The notes under the pieces were generated by a model. The model had not been told where the DNA came from. It did no database searches and worked only from the letters and a program-made list of their open reading frames with translations. 64,000 bases of DNA from Lolium rigidum (lineage: Eukaryota; Streptophyta; Magnoliopsida; Poales; Poaceae). Positions 1-12,350 of this stretch are shown here, in pieces. A program made the position numbers and the translations under genes. Each line of letters starts with the position of its first letter. Positions within the stretch are counted from its first letter, which is position 1. The stretch is from NCBI RefSeq assembly GCF_022539505.1, contig NC_061514.1, positions 325,669,090-325,733,089 on the forward strand, written 5' to 3'.

Positions 1-1100
1 CACATCAGAAACTTCCCGGTTGGTGGCACCTTTTGGCCTGATCGATTTACATCGCATGGAGAAAATAGACCAATGGCATGTCCAACTTGTTGTTGGTTAC
101 AATAAGCTAGGACCACTCTTAATGCCATGGTGAACTTAAACTGACACAATGCTTAAGATTATTTGGTCCTCAAGGTGGAGCCCACTAGCCAGAGTGTTGT
201 TTTTCCCAACCGCCCTCACGTACGACCACGCTCTAGAAAATCACAATTCTACTGATTTCTCTTCTTCTTAGAAAAACGAAAATCCCAATTCATTCAACTC
301 ATCTTCTTCTTATTCCCTGCACCGTCTCCCTCCCTCCCGTCATCTTTCTTGCAATTCCTCTTCTTATCTCCCCCTCTAGAAGAACTAGCTATGAAGATCG
401 TGTCGCCATCAGCTGCAGTAGAGCTAAGTTCAGATCCGTGCGTGCCTGGTCATGGGGCAGCTCGGTGCTGGGCATGTGGCCATGTAAGGTGACCCCCCCA
501 CCCGTTGTGGTTTGGGTATTATATTCCTAACGACTACAACGACTAGGGTGTCACCAAATCAGGCATGCAACCATGCATGGACCTCTCTCCACTGAGCATT
601 TCTTTCTCATCCAGCATATTTGCTTAGCGTTGGGTGTGGTGCTTTCTCGAGATCGACCTTGGGGTCATGCGATACCCTTGATCCGGGCTCCCTTTGTTCT
701 GTTTCGTGTCTTCATCCCTTGAAATTAGTCTACGGCACTTCCATGAGGTTGCTACAGAGAAATGGCTCCTGTCATAAATCCGCATGCCGAGGAGAAAGGA
801 TAGATAAATTGCCAATTTCTATTGCTTGTGTCCGGGTCGGGATCTTAAGTGTTTTTTTCCTTTCAACTCGCTCAATGTTTATTGATGACCTTGAGGCTAC
901 TTTTCACCCCATGTCCGGCCGTTAGTTCCATATTGGACCCCCTAAGTGCCAAACTTAATGATCCATTGACTTGGATTAGACCTTGGTGCCCAAGCTAAGT
1001 CTCCCACTCCCTCCTGATGCGCACATGATGTACATTGCCTTACTAGTTAACTTGATAAGGTTAGTTCAGGACATGATATGGTGAAGGTAAAAAAGAATTA
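1..1100. other. No gene recognised
   Basis: This stretch has only short open frames and no recognisable protein, RNA gene or terminal repeat. It lies downstream (in gene orientation) of the minus-strand MBD fragment, and the exon expected to follow that fragment was searched for here and not found. Confidence 0.5.
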
Positions 1101-1101
1101 C

Positions 1102-1697
1102 CTTGAACATCTTGTCCATATTCTCTCCCCCTGCTCTAATCTCAACAAACCATCCCTTTGGAAGCCATTCATGCGCCTTCTGCATATTATCACGGTAGAA
1201 CAACCCATATATTGGTTATAGATATTGGTAATACCAAAATACTTAATGACTTCACCCCACAATAAGAAAAACATACAGGAAGCATGCTGCTACATGCAGC
1301 TTTCTCCTTAGACTGTATCCAGTGTTCATCCATCTCGGAGAAAAGGTAGTTCAGGACCTCCGCCTTCATCCTGAATTCGGACCCTGATATGGGAGAAACG
1401 AAATACTGCAAAGAAAAATTAATCACATATCTCAAAATAAAATATAAAAACATAAAATAAATCTATAGAGATGTTCAAGTGCTAAATCTTGTACTAGTAT
1501 GCATCTAAGCATCTCTCATACATGATTGGTGTAGAACATACCTGGTAGAGGGCGCCGTCCTCACCATGTTTGACTTTCATGACCCAGCCATCGGGGAGCC
1601 AATCTGGTGTCTGCTCCATGTCTTCTTTCACGTTCTCCTTGACATCCTCCAGTATTTTTTCTTCCATTCCTTCGTCTCTGATCGACAAGTTCCTCAT
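1102..1697 (-). pseudogene. Methyl-CpG-binding-domain (MBD) gene fragment, three exons
   Basis: Three phase-0 exons can be joined on the minus strand. 1697-1542 encodes the start of an MBD (DWLPDGWVMKVKHG) and ends at CAG|GTATGT. 1405-1277 begins after TTTGCAG and completes that MBD (SPISGSEFRMKAEVLNYL). 1179-1102 begins after ATGCAG and opens a second MBD (EWLPKGWFVEIRAGG), ending at AAG|GTAATT. MBD proteins bind methylated or otherwise marked DNA in the nucleus, and plant members with two or more MBDs are known. No exon completing the second MBD is visible downstream, so the gene looks 3'-truncated. The ATG at 1697 is the first in frame, but an AG acceptor-like site lies just upstream (about 1707), so an earlier exon is possible. 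It could be a live gene with a distant 3' exon; truncation is more likely. Confidence 0.6.
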
Positions 1698-2880
1698 TCG
1701 TACATAAATATCTGAAACTCTCGCCTTTCTTCTCTTTGTGAAAACCCGTCCTACTGTATTTTTAGATCTAAAATAGGCACCGGAAAAGGAAGTTTGTCAA
1801 TGGTAGGTGGGTAGCTATTGACAGCTAGTACAACAGATAATCTCATTTAATGTGGTTATTTCTATTTGGGAGTGCCTCAAAATTGGAAGGGTGTGAATGA
1901 TATATGGTTGTGGGATGCGGAAAATACTACTTGTAGCATGTCAGAAGATTTTATTTGTGCTTCTTTCCAAAAATAAATATTGGAGTCTATGATTTGTATT
2001 CATCGGTTTAATAATGTGATCAAATAGAATCGTGCTCATTATTTATTCCCAATGTCATCATCACTAGACCGCACAAGGAAATGAACCGAACAAGGAAAAA
2101 AAACTGGAATCGGCACCTCTACTGGTCTGTTAGGCAGTCGAACCGCCGGTTTTCACCCAAACCGAAGGAAACTAGAGGCTGGTCCAACCGGTCAGAAGAT
2201 TTTTATGCTCGCGAACGGAAAGAGAATGAGCGGGCGCTTTAACTTCCATGACCCAGCCATCGTGGAGCCAATTTGGTGTCTGCTCCACATGCTCTTTCAC
2301 GTTCTCCTTGACACCCTACGGTACTTTTGCTTCCATTACTCCCTCTGTGATTGACAATTCCCTCATTCCTACATAAATATTTGCAAACTCTCGCCTTTCT
2401 TCTCTCTGTGACAACCCATCCTTCTATATTTTCAGATGTGAAATGGATACAGGAAAAGGAAGTTTGTGAATGGTAGATGGATAGCTATTGACAACTAGTA
2501 CAACAGATAATCTCATTTAATGTATTTATTTCTGTTTGGGATTGTCCCAAATTGGAAGGGTGTGAGCGATATATGGTTGTGGGATGTGGAAAATACGAGC
2601 TGTAGCATGTCAACAGATTTTATGTGTTTCTTTCCCCAAAAAAAATATAGGAGTCTATGATGTGTATTCATCGGTTTAATAATGTGATAAAATAGAATTG
2701 TGCTCATTATTTACTGTCTATGTGTACACATCATTACTAGACCGGACAAGGAAATGAACCGAACAAAGAAAGAACTGGAATCGGCAGCCCCACCGGTCTG
2801 TTAGGCGGTCGAACTGGCTACTGGAAGCCGGTCCAACCGGTTAGAAGATATTTCACCGTAATCGGCAGCCCCACCGGTCT
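1568..2880. repeat. Tandem duplication, two units of about 650 bp
   Basis: Sequence from about 1568 to 2215 recurs from about 2240 to 2880 in the same order: MBD exon, the stretch with ACAACAGATAATCTCATTTA, then a block with GAACCGAACAA. The copies differ by scattered substitutions and small indels, so the duplication is not recent. It covers the first MBD exon and its upstream region but not the downstream exons. Confidence 0.75.
2240..2340 (-). pseudogene. Second, broken copy of the first MBD exon
   Basis: Read on the minus strand this repeats the MBD start (EQTPNWLHDGWVMEVK), with a stop codon replacing a residue upstream in the same frame and loss of similarity just after the MBD start. 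No splice donor equivalent to the one at 1541 is kept. It is the product of the tandem duplication and is not functional. Confidence 0.6.
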
Positions 2881-2940
2881 TTTAGGCGGTCGAACCGGCT
2901 ACTGGAAGCCGGTCCAACCGTTTAGAAGATATTTCTATGC
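2779..2940. repeat. Tandem repeat, 2 x about 81 bp
   Basis: A unit starting AATCGGCAGCCCCACCGGTC is present at 2779 and again at 2860, nearly unchanged. It sits inside the second unit of the larger duplication and is absent from the first, so it arose later. Confidence 0.8.
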
Positions 2941-3379
2941 TCGCGAGCGGCAAAAAAATGAGCTGGCGCGAGGAGCCTAGGAATCAAACCCAGGTATTTT
3001 GACATGGTATTTCTTTATTATATAAAAATAATATTAAATTTTAATTACCAGCCAGCTATTGAAATGAGTGAACCAGCGGTTGGTGAACCATGAATCGAGA
3101 GCCTCACCAGTTCGGTCATCGATCTGATTTTTTAAACTATGGTTGTACCTGCAGAACTATGATAGTAGCACATGTATACGTAACTTACATCATTCATGCA
3201 AATGCAATACTATATCTCAATTATATTGCACATATGAATATATGATACATCGTATGTATACATACATTTGCGACAAATACACAAATGAAGAGAAACATAC
3301 ACAAAAGAAGAAAATCTATAGCATCTCTTGGTCACATCTTTGTCTCTATGAGGAAAGGAAGGTAGACATTTATTTCTAG

Positions 3380-3750
3380 TTGACGAGGGAATACCGGGGG
3401 GCAATCTACTCGCTACCTCGGGGAGCCTCCTAGCCAAGGCCCAACACAACGAAGAAGACCGGTCGATCCAACAAGACCATCGCGGAGAACAAGCAAAGGA
3501 ATCAATAGTGGTAGTCGACTAGGGTTTTAATGACTCGCCCGCATAATGTAAAACCCTAGATCAAGTCATCTATATAAGGTTTGGTCAGGATGACGTGGAC
3601 CATACATTCGTTGATCCTTTTAGCCTCCATAGCTTCCATCTATGCCGCCAACAACACTGTAATTATATAAGCATCAATACAATCAAGCAGAGGTCTTTAC
3701 CTCCACCGATAGGGGCCGAACCTAGGTAGCCGAGCAATAGCAGGTTATTT
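3380..3750 (+). mobile_element. LTR-like remnant, probably Gypsy-type
   Basis: The stretch resembles the 3' part of a grass Gypsy LTR: an AAAACCCTAGATC motif, a TATATAAGG box, then a run ending in ATACAATCAAGCAGAGGTC and a purine-rich CCGATAGGGGCCGAACC tail. No TG...CA boundary or target duplication could be fixed, so it is called a remnant by resemblance only. Confidence 0.4.
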
Positions 3751-3950
3751 TTAGGAGAGAAATGAACACATCAGCTAGTGTTTGTTCATTCTACATACAC
3801 TGTTTCTTCGCTGAGAACGACATGTTCCCCGCCGTGCGTACGTTCATGTTTTGTGCGCAGAAATCAGCTGCTTTGTCCAGGGTTTGGTGTGCTAAATAAA
3901 GCTGAAATGTAGGTGTACCTTCCAACGGAGATCTCCCAACACACTCCGAT

Positions 3951-3957
3951 TATATAG
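3951..3957 (+). promoter_or_regulatory. TATA box of the RING-H2 gene
   Basis: TATATAG lies 152-158 bases upstream of the ATG at 4109. It would give a 5' leader of roughly 120 bases, and no other TATA candidate lies closer to the start. Confidence 0.5.
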
Positions 3958-4108
3958 TGGCAACCACCCTCACCAACAAAGCCAAAGCACTTGCACCTCC
4001 TGACGCCTGACCACCTAAGACAGCAACGGCGGCCCATTACATATCCTCATCATCTACCCAACACCAACTCTTACTCGATCCTGTAAGCTGCCGTTCACGA
4101 ACCACACC

Positions 4109-4456
4109 ATGAGCTATCTCCTCTCATACATCTCCAAGATGATGTGCATCAAGATACCGTCGTCCTCGTCGGAGGCGAAGCGGCTCGAGGACAGCGGCGG
4201 CGGCGAGTGCTGCGTGTGCCTGTCGAGGATCCGGGCCGGCGAGGCCACGCGGCGGCTGCAGCCCTGCCGGCACGCGTTCCACCGCGACTGCGTCGACCGC
4301 TGGCTCGCGCTGTGCAAGCGCACCTGCCCGCTCTGCCGGGTGCAAGTACTCCCCGATGCTAACAGGCCAGCTGCGGCGGCGAAGCACGCCGGCGGCGACC
4401 AGCTCGCCGACGACCTCGTCATCTGGTTCTCCACCATGCTCGTCCCAGGATTCTGA
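4109..4456 (+). CDS. Small RING-H2 zinc-finger protein, probable E3 ubiquitin ligase
   Basis: This intronless frame predicts 115 aa. The RING-H2 ligands are all present: C34-x2-C37, C53-x-H55, H58, C61, C73-x2-C76, with the usual W65 between C61 and C73. RING-H2 proteins bind an E2 enzyme and pass ubiquitin to a substrate. The finger fills most of the protein. The N-terminus (MSYLLSYISKMMC) is mildly hydrophobic but short for a membrane anchor, and the tail ends in a hydrophobic IWFSTMLVPGF. The coding part is very GC-rich against an AT-rich surround, which is usual for short grass genes and creates several long overlapping frames that are not genes. Substrate is unknown. The start is the first ATG after a TATA box. 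Confidence 0.85.
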   Translation: MSYLLSYISKMMCIKIPSSSSEAKRLEDSGGGECCVCLSRIRAGEATRRLQPCRHAFHRDCVDRWLALCKRTCPLCRVQVLPDANRPAAAAKHAGGDQLADDLVIWFSTMLVPGF

Positions 4457-6999
4457 TACGTGAAATTAAATTGTCTCTTCTTCGTTATTACTGGCGTTTT
4501 CTTCTTTCATGACGATCGATGACATAGAGGTCTTACCGTCTTAGAGATAGCGAATGTTTGTACGTACATACTTCCGCCTCCTTTTACCAATGGATTATTG
4601 CGAGTAGTTTTGTACTCAAAATTTAAGAAATGTGGGTGTAAATAAGAAGCTTGATCTTCTATTATTATTTTCAATGCATGTGCGTGCATGGGACGACGTT
4701 CATGTACTGCACACACCGTCATAAAGTTGGACACCACGCCTACCGCGCGTTATATATGTACAGGGAAAATTTTCCACGTTCTTCAGTTTTCCGCATTATT
4801 ATGTCTGTAAAGTTGGACACCACTCCTAAATTTTAGATGGTGCGCCACCCAGTTGGAGCATAAAAAAGAGTAGCAAGCGGGGCACCGATCTGGCGGCCGT
4901 GGACAAGTCGGATCAATTTAAAAATTTATTACTTTCTTCGAAATTCCTCAGAAACACGAATACTCATATTTTTGTGTTTTAGGGAGAATATATCATATAT
5001 ATATAGTGAATTATCCATAAACACTTAAAGATGACTTTACCATTTTAGAAATACAATATTGTCCCTGAAAGAAAGAGAAAAATAGTTTCGGCTTACAATA
5101 CATAATTTCTGTTGATGTAATTGGATTCAAATAACACTATTTTTACCATATAATTGGTTTGATACTATGCATAAGTAATTATCGTTTTCATAAAAATAAA
5201 TGAAAACATCATATGAACAAACATCTACATACAAAGAGGTTCATATGTTCAGTATTGTCTAAATTAGCGTGAAAAATTTATTTGTTGAAAATTTTAAATT
5301 TGTAATGATGTTTTTTTTGAAATAGATGATAGTTCGTGAACAATTTTTATGAAATACATGAAAATTTTATTGATATTTTATTGACAAGGTGAATTATTAA
5401 AATATTTTCTCGTACTTGTTCTTTTTCTTTATAAGCAATTTTTTAAAATGACTGGGCATTTTATTTGACAAACATGGAATTTTATGTCCCAAACTCAAAT
5501 ATTTTTCTACACTTTGAAATGTTGACAGATTAATTAAATATATGATTTTAAAATAATGTAATATTTTGTTGAAAATTACCGCCAACATAATTCTATATAT
5601 AGTTGTGAGAATCATGATTCTACTATACGAATCTACGACTTTATGCTCCAAATTGAGTGGAACCATTCAATGATTCTGCTAAGTAGAATCTAAAATTTTA
5701 CGTTTCTAAGAGTTAAGTTCTACGGTTTGCGATCCTACCATAGAGGTTCCCATCCGATTTAAAATCACGATTCTGATAACATTGTTTCTATATGTTGAAA
5801 TTTATAAAATTCGGTGACATTTTTCAATACATGAACATTTATTGTACATACATAAATAATTATTCATAAGTGTGAAACAAAAAAGGCTTTTTTACACTTA
5901 ATCTTTTTATATTGAAGCAATATTATAAAATCCTTGATGACACACGAAAAATTCAAACGTGAATATTTTCTTACAAGCTTAAATCTTTTTGTTTTTTGAT
6001 AGAAATTCCATCATATTAGCTAAATGTGGTTTCGTTTCCTAATAATTATGAATCAAATACAATAAAAAACTTGAGACCTTAATGGGCTGCTGGTACATCT
6101 CCTCTCCTGTGGGTAGCATTAGGTTCCAGATCTCTCGTTCTGATCTCTCCTCTCCTTCGGCCTCTCCTGGACAACAAAGTTCAATACCTTGTCGTCGTCT
6201 ATCGTATCTACTTTTGTCAGAAATCACATTTATATCCAATATTAAACCAAAGTATAAAATGCATAGGCTCATTTATTGAGTAATCCTGCATGGTTCAGAA
6301 AAAACCCTCGTTTATTTGGTTTGAGTAGATAAAATCCATAGCCTTAAGATCCATAGGAAAAAACAAAGGAACCAACGACTACACCTCACAAAAATGCCTA
6401 GAAGCACCCGGAAATAAATAACACTCCCCACTATGAAGGGAACTTTCATTTCATTGATAGGGACAAACATTAGTCGCCAAACATGTTTGGTATTGATTCA
6501 AGGTTTATAGTTAAAGATTATGTCATGATTACACCGCCAAAAACCCAATAATGTTGTGAAGTGTATAAGTTGATTGTACTAGCCCTTTTCATAAATTTTG
6601 ACCTTTGGTTGTGTTGCCTAGTGCATGAATCTTGACATGGATCAAAGCTCAGGCCAGTTTATCCTAAAATTATTGTTGCATCCCTCTTTGTCCATGTATT
6701 GGCCGTTTTATTCATATGTGTGTTTATTCTTCCTATATTCACGTGTTGAACTTCACTACCCCCGTCACACGCGAGAGAGGGTGTTATGAAATTTATAACT
6801 GGATTGTATTAGTGTTTTTCATCAATTCAGACTTTTACTATCAGGCAAAAGTAAATCAGCTGAGGAGGAGAAACACCATGGCCAATGTAAAAGTTCGGCT
6901 TCTAATGAAACTTATAGCTTATTAAGAAACACTGGAGTGTCAAATAGACACTCCCAAAACTGATAAACTTTTACTTTGAAGTTGCGTTGATACACTGTA
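4457..6999. other. AT-rich intergenic region, no gene seen
   Basis: The 3' flank of the RING-H2 gene is followed by about 2.5 kb of AT-rich sequence. Frames are short and show no codon bias or family resemblance. No terminal inverted repeats were found. Confidence 0.5.
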
Positions 7000-7426
7000 A
7001 ACCAAACCGACCTGCATCTGGCCTCCCGGGCATTCTTGATTACAAAAGCGTCACTATACAAAATATTACATCCCTGAAAAATTCGACCATCATCTGCCGA
7101 TTAGCGGCCGGCCATTTCTTAGCATAGGTATACGTCCAAACACAGGATCGGAGGACATTGCAGGCGAGCCGGTAGAGGAATAACCACTTGGATCTTTCTT
7201 GTAACAGTTGAACATACACTTCTATTCTTGTTTTTTTTATGGGGAAACAAACACTTCTATTCGGTTGGATCGAACCAAACAAAAAATGATTAGGAAGTTG
7301 CAACGTTAATTAACAGTTTTGATCACCGGCTGGCCCTGGATCCCTGTACAAATAAGCAAACAGAAGCAGCTTCAGAGCTTCACCACCGAGGGCACGTAGT
7401 GGAGAAATATATAGTTGCTGATACAG
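7000..7426 (+). promoter_or_regulatory. Conserved upstream block of dioxygenase gene 1
   Basis: Blocks resembling this precede the other array members, with the order CCTGCA.CTGGC, then a GCCGGCCATTTC.TAGCATAGG segment, a CTTCCGGCGAGC-like segment and a GGTTGGA.CGAA.CCAA segment. Here the closest partner is the region before the gene at 41743, including AAGTTGCAACGTTAATTAAC about 130 bp before the start. Shared promoter sequence implies the paralogues were duplicated with their regulation. Confidence 0.5.
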
Positions 7427-10400
7427 ATGGAGGAGCCCAACGGTGGCGCCGGCGAGAGCAGGTGGTCCAAGCTGGCAACGACGCTTCCCGTCAGCAACGT
7501 CCAGGCTCTGGCTGCGCCCACCGCCGACGAGCTGACGCCCGACACCATCCAACGGTACATCCAGCCGGACATCGACGCACACGCGGTTTTCGCTGAGCAT
7601 TCCGACGACGTCCCGGTGATCGACCTCAGCAAGCTCCTGAGCCCCGAGTCCGTGGAAGCGGAGGCCGCGAAGCTCAAGTTTGCCTGCGAGGAGTGGGGAT
7701 TCTTTCAGGTAGTATCACACTGAACATGGACTGGCCGGGTGCTTTCATCTTGTTTTCTATTGCCACGACGGCTTAATCTTATTATTCAGTGTCTCCCTAA
7801 TTGGGAGTTAAACATGATTTATTTCCATGGCTTTCTTTTATGAAGAACAAGGTTTAGTTACGAAAGCATCACAAATATCTGGTTCAACTCTCAGAATATA
7901 TCAGCATGCAGTATACTTATTTCACTTTGAAGTTCTTTTTCTTTCAAAACATGACTATCTTAATTTCCAACTTGTGCTTGGCAGCTGGTAAATCACGGAG
8001 TGCCAGATGAGGTCATCGCGGGCGTAAAGCGTGACATAGAAAAGTTCTTTCAGCTCCCCCTCGACGTGAAGAATGCTTACGCGCAGCGCCCAGGAGATCT
8101 TCAAGGTTACGGCCAAGCCTTTGTTCAATCCAATGATCAAAAGCTTGACTGGTCTGATATGTTCGCGCTCTACACTCAGCCACCTCAGGCCCGTGACATG
8201 AGTTACTGGCCAAGTCAACCTCATACATTCAGGTTATAGAGTGTTTTTTTTCTGAACACTGGACATTATTTTTGGTAGAGTAAAACTGCATGCACTTGAA
8301 TCACTACGGGAGAGATGGAGTATGCCGACGGCCGCCAGCCGTCGGCACAGCCCAGAAGGTCGTCGGCACAGGCTATGCCGACGGTGACCGGATGCGGATT
8401 TCTAATCCGACCCACGAACGGCCATCTTTTCATTTTTAGCGTGCTCAAACGGTTTTTATTTATGAAGCAGCTACATGGGGCGCATTTTAGTATGACGTAA
8501 AACCTCTGTGCGATGATAGTAGACCACCTATGCACCATCTATCATATGACATGTGCACGCGTTAGTCTTTTGGGAACCCATGCGGTTTCTGGCGGTGTCC
8601 CGCCGAATCCGGTGGAAACTGACCGGATTTGAACTAGGGGTCAACTATCCGTCGCTCCAAAAATTTCAGAAAAATTGTTTTTAGTTCAACAACGCATCAT
8701 TATATGTGCTAATTTTTATCCGTTTAGTTTTTTCGCGAATGGCTGCACCTGCACGCCCGATACGGCGATACCGCATGTCCCGGGGGTCCTGTTTTGGCCA
8801 GATGGCAATTTGAACAAAGTCCAAAAATCCCACGGAGCCGCGTGACGCCATTTTATATGTCATAGTAACTATTCCGTTTGTTAAAACTGGGATACGACAA
8901 TTATTTCGAAAAATCTTTCACGAAAAGGGCTATCACGTAGGGAGTTCTATGGATTTCAGGGAAAATGAGGTGGGAAACGACCTCGGCATGGCATAGTTTG
9001 CCGAAACGAGATCATATTTGGCACGTGTGTGGGCCCTAGGATGGGAAGTAAGACCCCGAACGCATTAAGAATCAAGAACGTCTCGGTTTGCATCAGCTGG
9101 TACATAAAGGATGTGAACTCACACAAATAAACTACACTTTGTCATCACAACATATAGATGATTCATTGACTTCATTATATGCGAATCAATTATTGCTAGT
9201 CCATTTTGTTTACATCAACTGCTGGTCTGCTTTTGGAGATCAAAATTATATACCTAGAAATTTACTCCAATCCTACAAAACAAATAGGAAGTGAATATTG
9301 ATTTTTCATGATAATATCTACACAATAACTAATTATCAATTGATTGATTTTTAAGATTCATGGTTTATGTTTAACTACATCTAACATTAATGCAAATATT
9401 ATTACTTCTATGATCTCAGAAAATACATTGAAGAATACTCTTCGGAGCTGATGAAACTCGCTGATTCTGTTGCTACCTTCATTGCAAAAACACTAGACGC
9501 TGACCCTGAATTGGTGGCAGACAAAAATGTGGTGCAGATTTTTAGGATGAACTACTACCCTCAATGCTCGTCAGCGCCCGACAAGGTTTTAGGTTTCTCA
9601 CCACATTCTGATGGATCTTTTCTAACTATCCTACTAGAAGTTAATTCAGTTCAAGGCCTACAAATTAGAAGGCATGGTGCATGGATCCCAGTCAAACCAC
9701 GTACTGATGCATTATTGGTTAATGTGGGTGACCTTCTTGAGGTATGATCTTCTTAAGTTTATCGTACCAATGTCTCAAACTAAATTTTTATGAAATAGGG
9801 TAACATATATTCAGTATCTTCATCTACAAAACTATACACCATGCACCGCCAATTTTCATCTCTGTAACTTGTTGGTGTTCTTTCAAGTTTTGTGCTACTC
9901 GAGTTAGTAAAGTATTTTGTTTGATGTTTCATCACTTGACGTGTTAGCAAATTTAACACTTCATATGCCGGGATATAATGTTGATTATTGGTCAGTGAGT
10001 TCCCAATCTATTTTTGGAACTCTCGGAGTTGTTAGGCATCTTTTGTTTCGTAGTAAGAACCATTATTGGAAAAGATCGTTCTTGGTAACAATAAAGACTC
10101 GTAGTTCCTCTTTAGGCGAAGTAGTTTGTTCTTGTTCTCCTCATTCTCCAATTCTTGGTAGCATCATATGGTAGTAAATTGAATATACTTCACGTTTTCG
10201 CTATTATTTTCTTCCATTTTTTTTCAAGAAATCCTGATCAAACAAAATAGAACTGAAGTAACGGTTTTTTAGCTGCAGGAACATTCTAGAATTCTGAACA
10301 ATGACATAAAAAATGTGTATTCCCCAAAGTCTTTCCACCTGAGCAATTTGATAATTTCAATAGTTGAACAATATATAGGGAAGTTTATCATAAAAACAAT

Positions 10401-10732
10401 CCCATGTAAATTATGTATTATTTCCAGCTCTACATCAACGAGGAATTAGATATTTGAATAATTTCATTATTTATTATTTGTAGATCATGACAAACGGGAA
10501 GTACAAGAGCATTGAGCACAGAGTTACTGTAAATGCCCATAAGGAACGGTTATCCATATCAGCATTTCACGTCCCAAAGTTAGATGGAATAATTTCACCA
10601 ATTTTGGGCATTATGGAAGAGAAGGTATTATACAAGACAACAAATGTAGAAGAGTATTCAAGACTTTATATGTCAAACAAACTAGATGGCAAGAGGGCCC
10701 TCGATCATGCAAAATTATCCATAATATATTAA
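7427..10732 (+). CDS. 2-oxoglutarate/Fe(II)-dependent dioxygenase, SRG1-like (array gene 1)
   Basis: Exons 7427-7708, 7985-8232, 9420-9741 and 10484-10732 join to 366 codons plus stop, all with GT-AG borders. The N-terminal DIOX_N part (about residues 60-175) includes EEWGFFQLVNHGVPDEV. The C-terminal 2OG-FeII_Oxy part carries the iron ligands H239, D241 (HSD) and H296 (SIEHR), and the 2OG-binding R306-x-S308. The family couples 2OG decarboxylation to hydroxylation, demethylation or desaturation of small molecules in the cytosol; SRG1-like members act mostly in specialised metabolism. Substrate cannot be read from sequence. The start is the ATG at 7427, not an upstream in-frame TTG. Intron 2 is enlarged by a CACTA-like insertion. 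This is the type I member of its unit; the type II partner is the pseudogene at 11725. Confidence 0.9.
8302..9080 (+). mobile_element. CACTA-like element fragment in intron 2 of gene 1
   Basis: It begins CACTACGGGAGAGATG, matching a CACTA terminus, followed at once by short direct and inverted copies of TATGCCGACGG and CCGTCGGCA typical of subterminal repeats. GC content jumps relative to the surrounding intron. The right boundary is uncertain; no clean complementary CACTA end or 3-bp target duplication was found, so it is probably truncated. Confidence 0.5.
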
Positions 10733-11499
10733 GTTGTCTTCTCTACTTTGTTGTTCCAGCTGAACATTCAGAAAATAAATTTTGGTGTATGACATATTAT
10801 TGGTTTTTCTATTCCTCATTTACATGATAATCAATTATTTCCAAGTTATCCTTTGAACCATCCGATCTAGATGTACATGAGATTTGTGCAACTAACAAGA
10901 GAATACGTAAATTAATGCTGATCGGATGGCTGTTAGTGTCGTTTGAGAAATAATGTTTGTTACTTCATCTGAATCTCTACACATCCTTTTTGTGATGTTA
11001 CGCTCATATTCTGAAATTCTTTTCCTATTACTAGTGCTGACATGTCTGATGGTTTTTCTTTGGGTCCGTTTATACCTGAGATTTTTTAAGCACAAGCTGT
11101 ACTTTTCAGTAAACTGAAATTGCACAAAAGAACACACTTTTTTTTTTGAAACGAGTGGCAAAAGAACACACTTGCACATACGAACATCCATGTAAACTTA
11201 GAATTAGCAAAACCGTTTTTCTTTTTGCGAGATGCCCTGCTGATTTTCCTGCATGCAAGTGTAGATTGCTAATTGCTGGAGCAATGTAGTATTTCTCAAG
11301 CCGTACACATTGTTCTTCAAGTATAGCTGGAGATCTGCACATCTCACTGAAAGAAAGTCCGTATACAGTTCTTTTACCTCTGCACGAACACTAAACCAGA
11401 ACGACATGTGCGGACGTGCGGTGCCTTATGGTGCTTGTATTTGAAACACTTCAAACCGGAACGACCTGCGTTGTGTTTGGGATGTTTCTTTGCTCCAAA
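10733..11499. other. 3' flank of gene 1 and spacer
   Basis: No gene is seen. The segment from about 10960 to 11100, with TTTTTGTGATGTTA and TTTGGGTCCGTTTATACCTGAGAT, is repeated downstream of the gene at 41743 (about 45530-45640). This ties the two units together as duplicates. Confidence 0.6.
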
Positions 11500-11724
11500 G
11501 TTCGTCAGTACGAAACTATCGGGCATCAGCCGCTGGCCATTTCATAGCGTAGGTTCACCGAAAGGATCACAGGACCTTCCGGCGAGCACGGTTCGGTTGG
11601 ACCGAATCCAATAAGAAAAAGATCAGCAAGTTGAAGCATTAACGTTCTTATGTGATAGTGTCTGATCAATGGCTGAATCATTGACCAAATTACAAGCTAA
11701 CGAAAGCAACTTCAGTAGCTACTG

Positions 11725-12350
11725 ATGGAGGTGGACGCAGCCAGTGGTGGCAGCGTCAGCGAGACCAACTGGTTGAAGGTGGGAACGACAATTCCCATCA
11801 AGAACGTCTAGGTTCTGGCGTCACCCGCAAGCGGTCATCGGCTCCTCGCCGAGCACTCGATGATTTTCGGTGATCAATCTCGGCAAGATCCTGAGCCCAG
11901 AGACCGGGGAAGCGGAGGTAACAAAGTTCAGGTTTAACTGCGAGGAGTGGGGATTCTTTCAGGTAATGTTACTGAACATGAAGTGGCAACATGCTTTAAT
12001 CTTGTTCTCTTTTGCGACGGTGCTTTAATGTTGTTCAATGTCGTGTACGAAGTTAAGGATGACTGGGCGTCTTTTGTCTGAACTAGATATTTACTAAAGG
12101 ATATGTATAATATAATGAGTTGGTAAAAGTGACAATGCAAATTTTGACTATTTATCCAACTTCTGATTAGCAGCTAGTAAATCATGGAGTGCCAAATGAG
12201 GTCATCGCACGTGTAAAACATGACGCTGAGAAGTTCATTAACCCCCCCCCCCTCGCCGTGCAGAATGTTTACGTGCAACGTTAAGAAGAGCTTCAAGGTC
12301 CCAGACCAACTGTTTGTTTAATCCAATGATCAAAATGTTGTCTCATCCCT
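11725..12350 (+). pseudogene. Truncated dioxygenase pseudogene (array copy 2)
   Basis: Exon 1 (11725-11962) matches the type II genes at 30255 and 46317, starting MEVDAASGGS, but has a TAG at 11809, a deletion of several dozen bases that removes the ERYIQPDIDAH region, and shifted frames afterwards. Exon 2 (from 12174) keeps the CAG acceptor and LVNHGVPNEV. It then carries a run of thirteen C bases where the family has a short C tract, a TAA, and loses similarity near 12350. Exons 3 and 4, with all iron ligands, are absent. The TATA position of the type II promoter reads TATGTGA instead of TATATAA. It sits about 1 kb downstream of gene 1, exactly where the type II partner is expected. Confidence 0.85.

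Noticed and set aside
4114..4437. Long minus-strand and alternative plus-strand frames over the RING-H2 gene
   Set aside because: They are by-products of the GC-rich coding strand; only the frame with the complete RING-H2 ligands makes sense.
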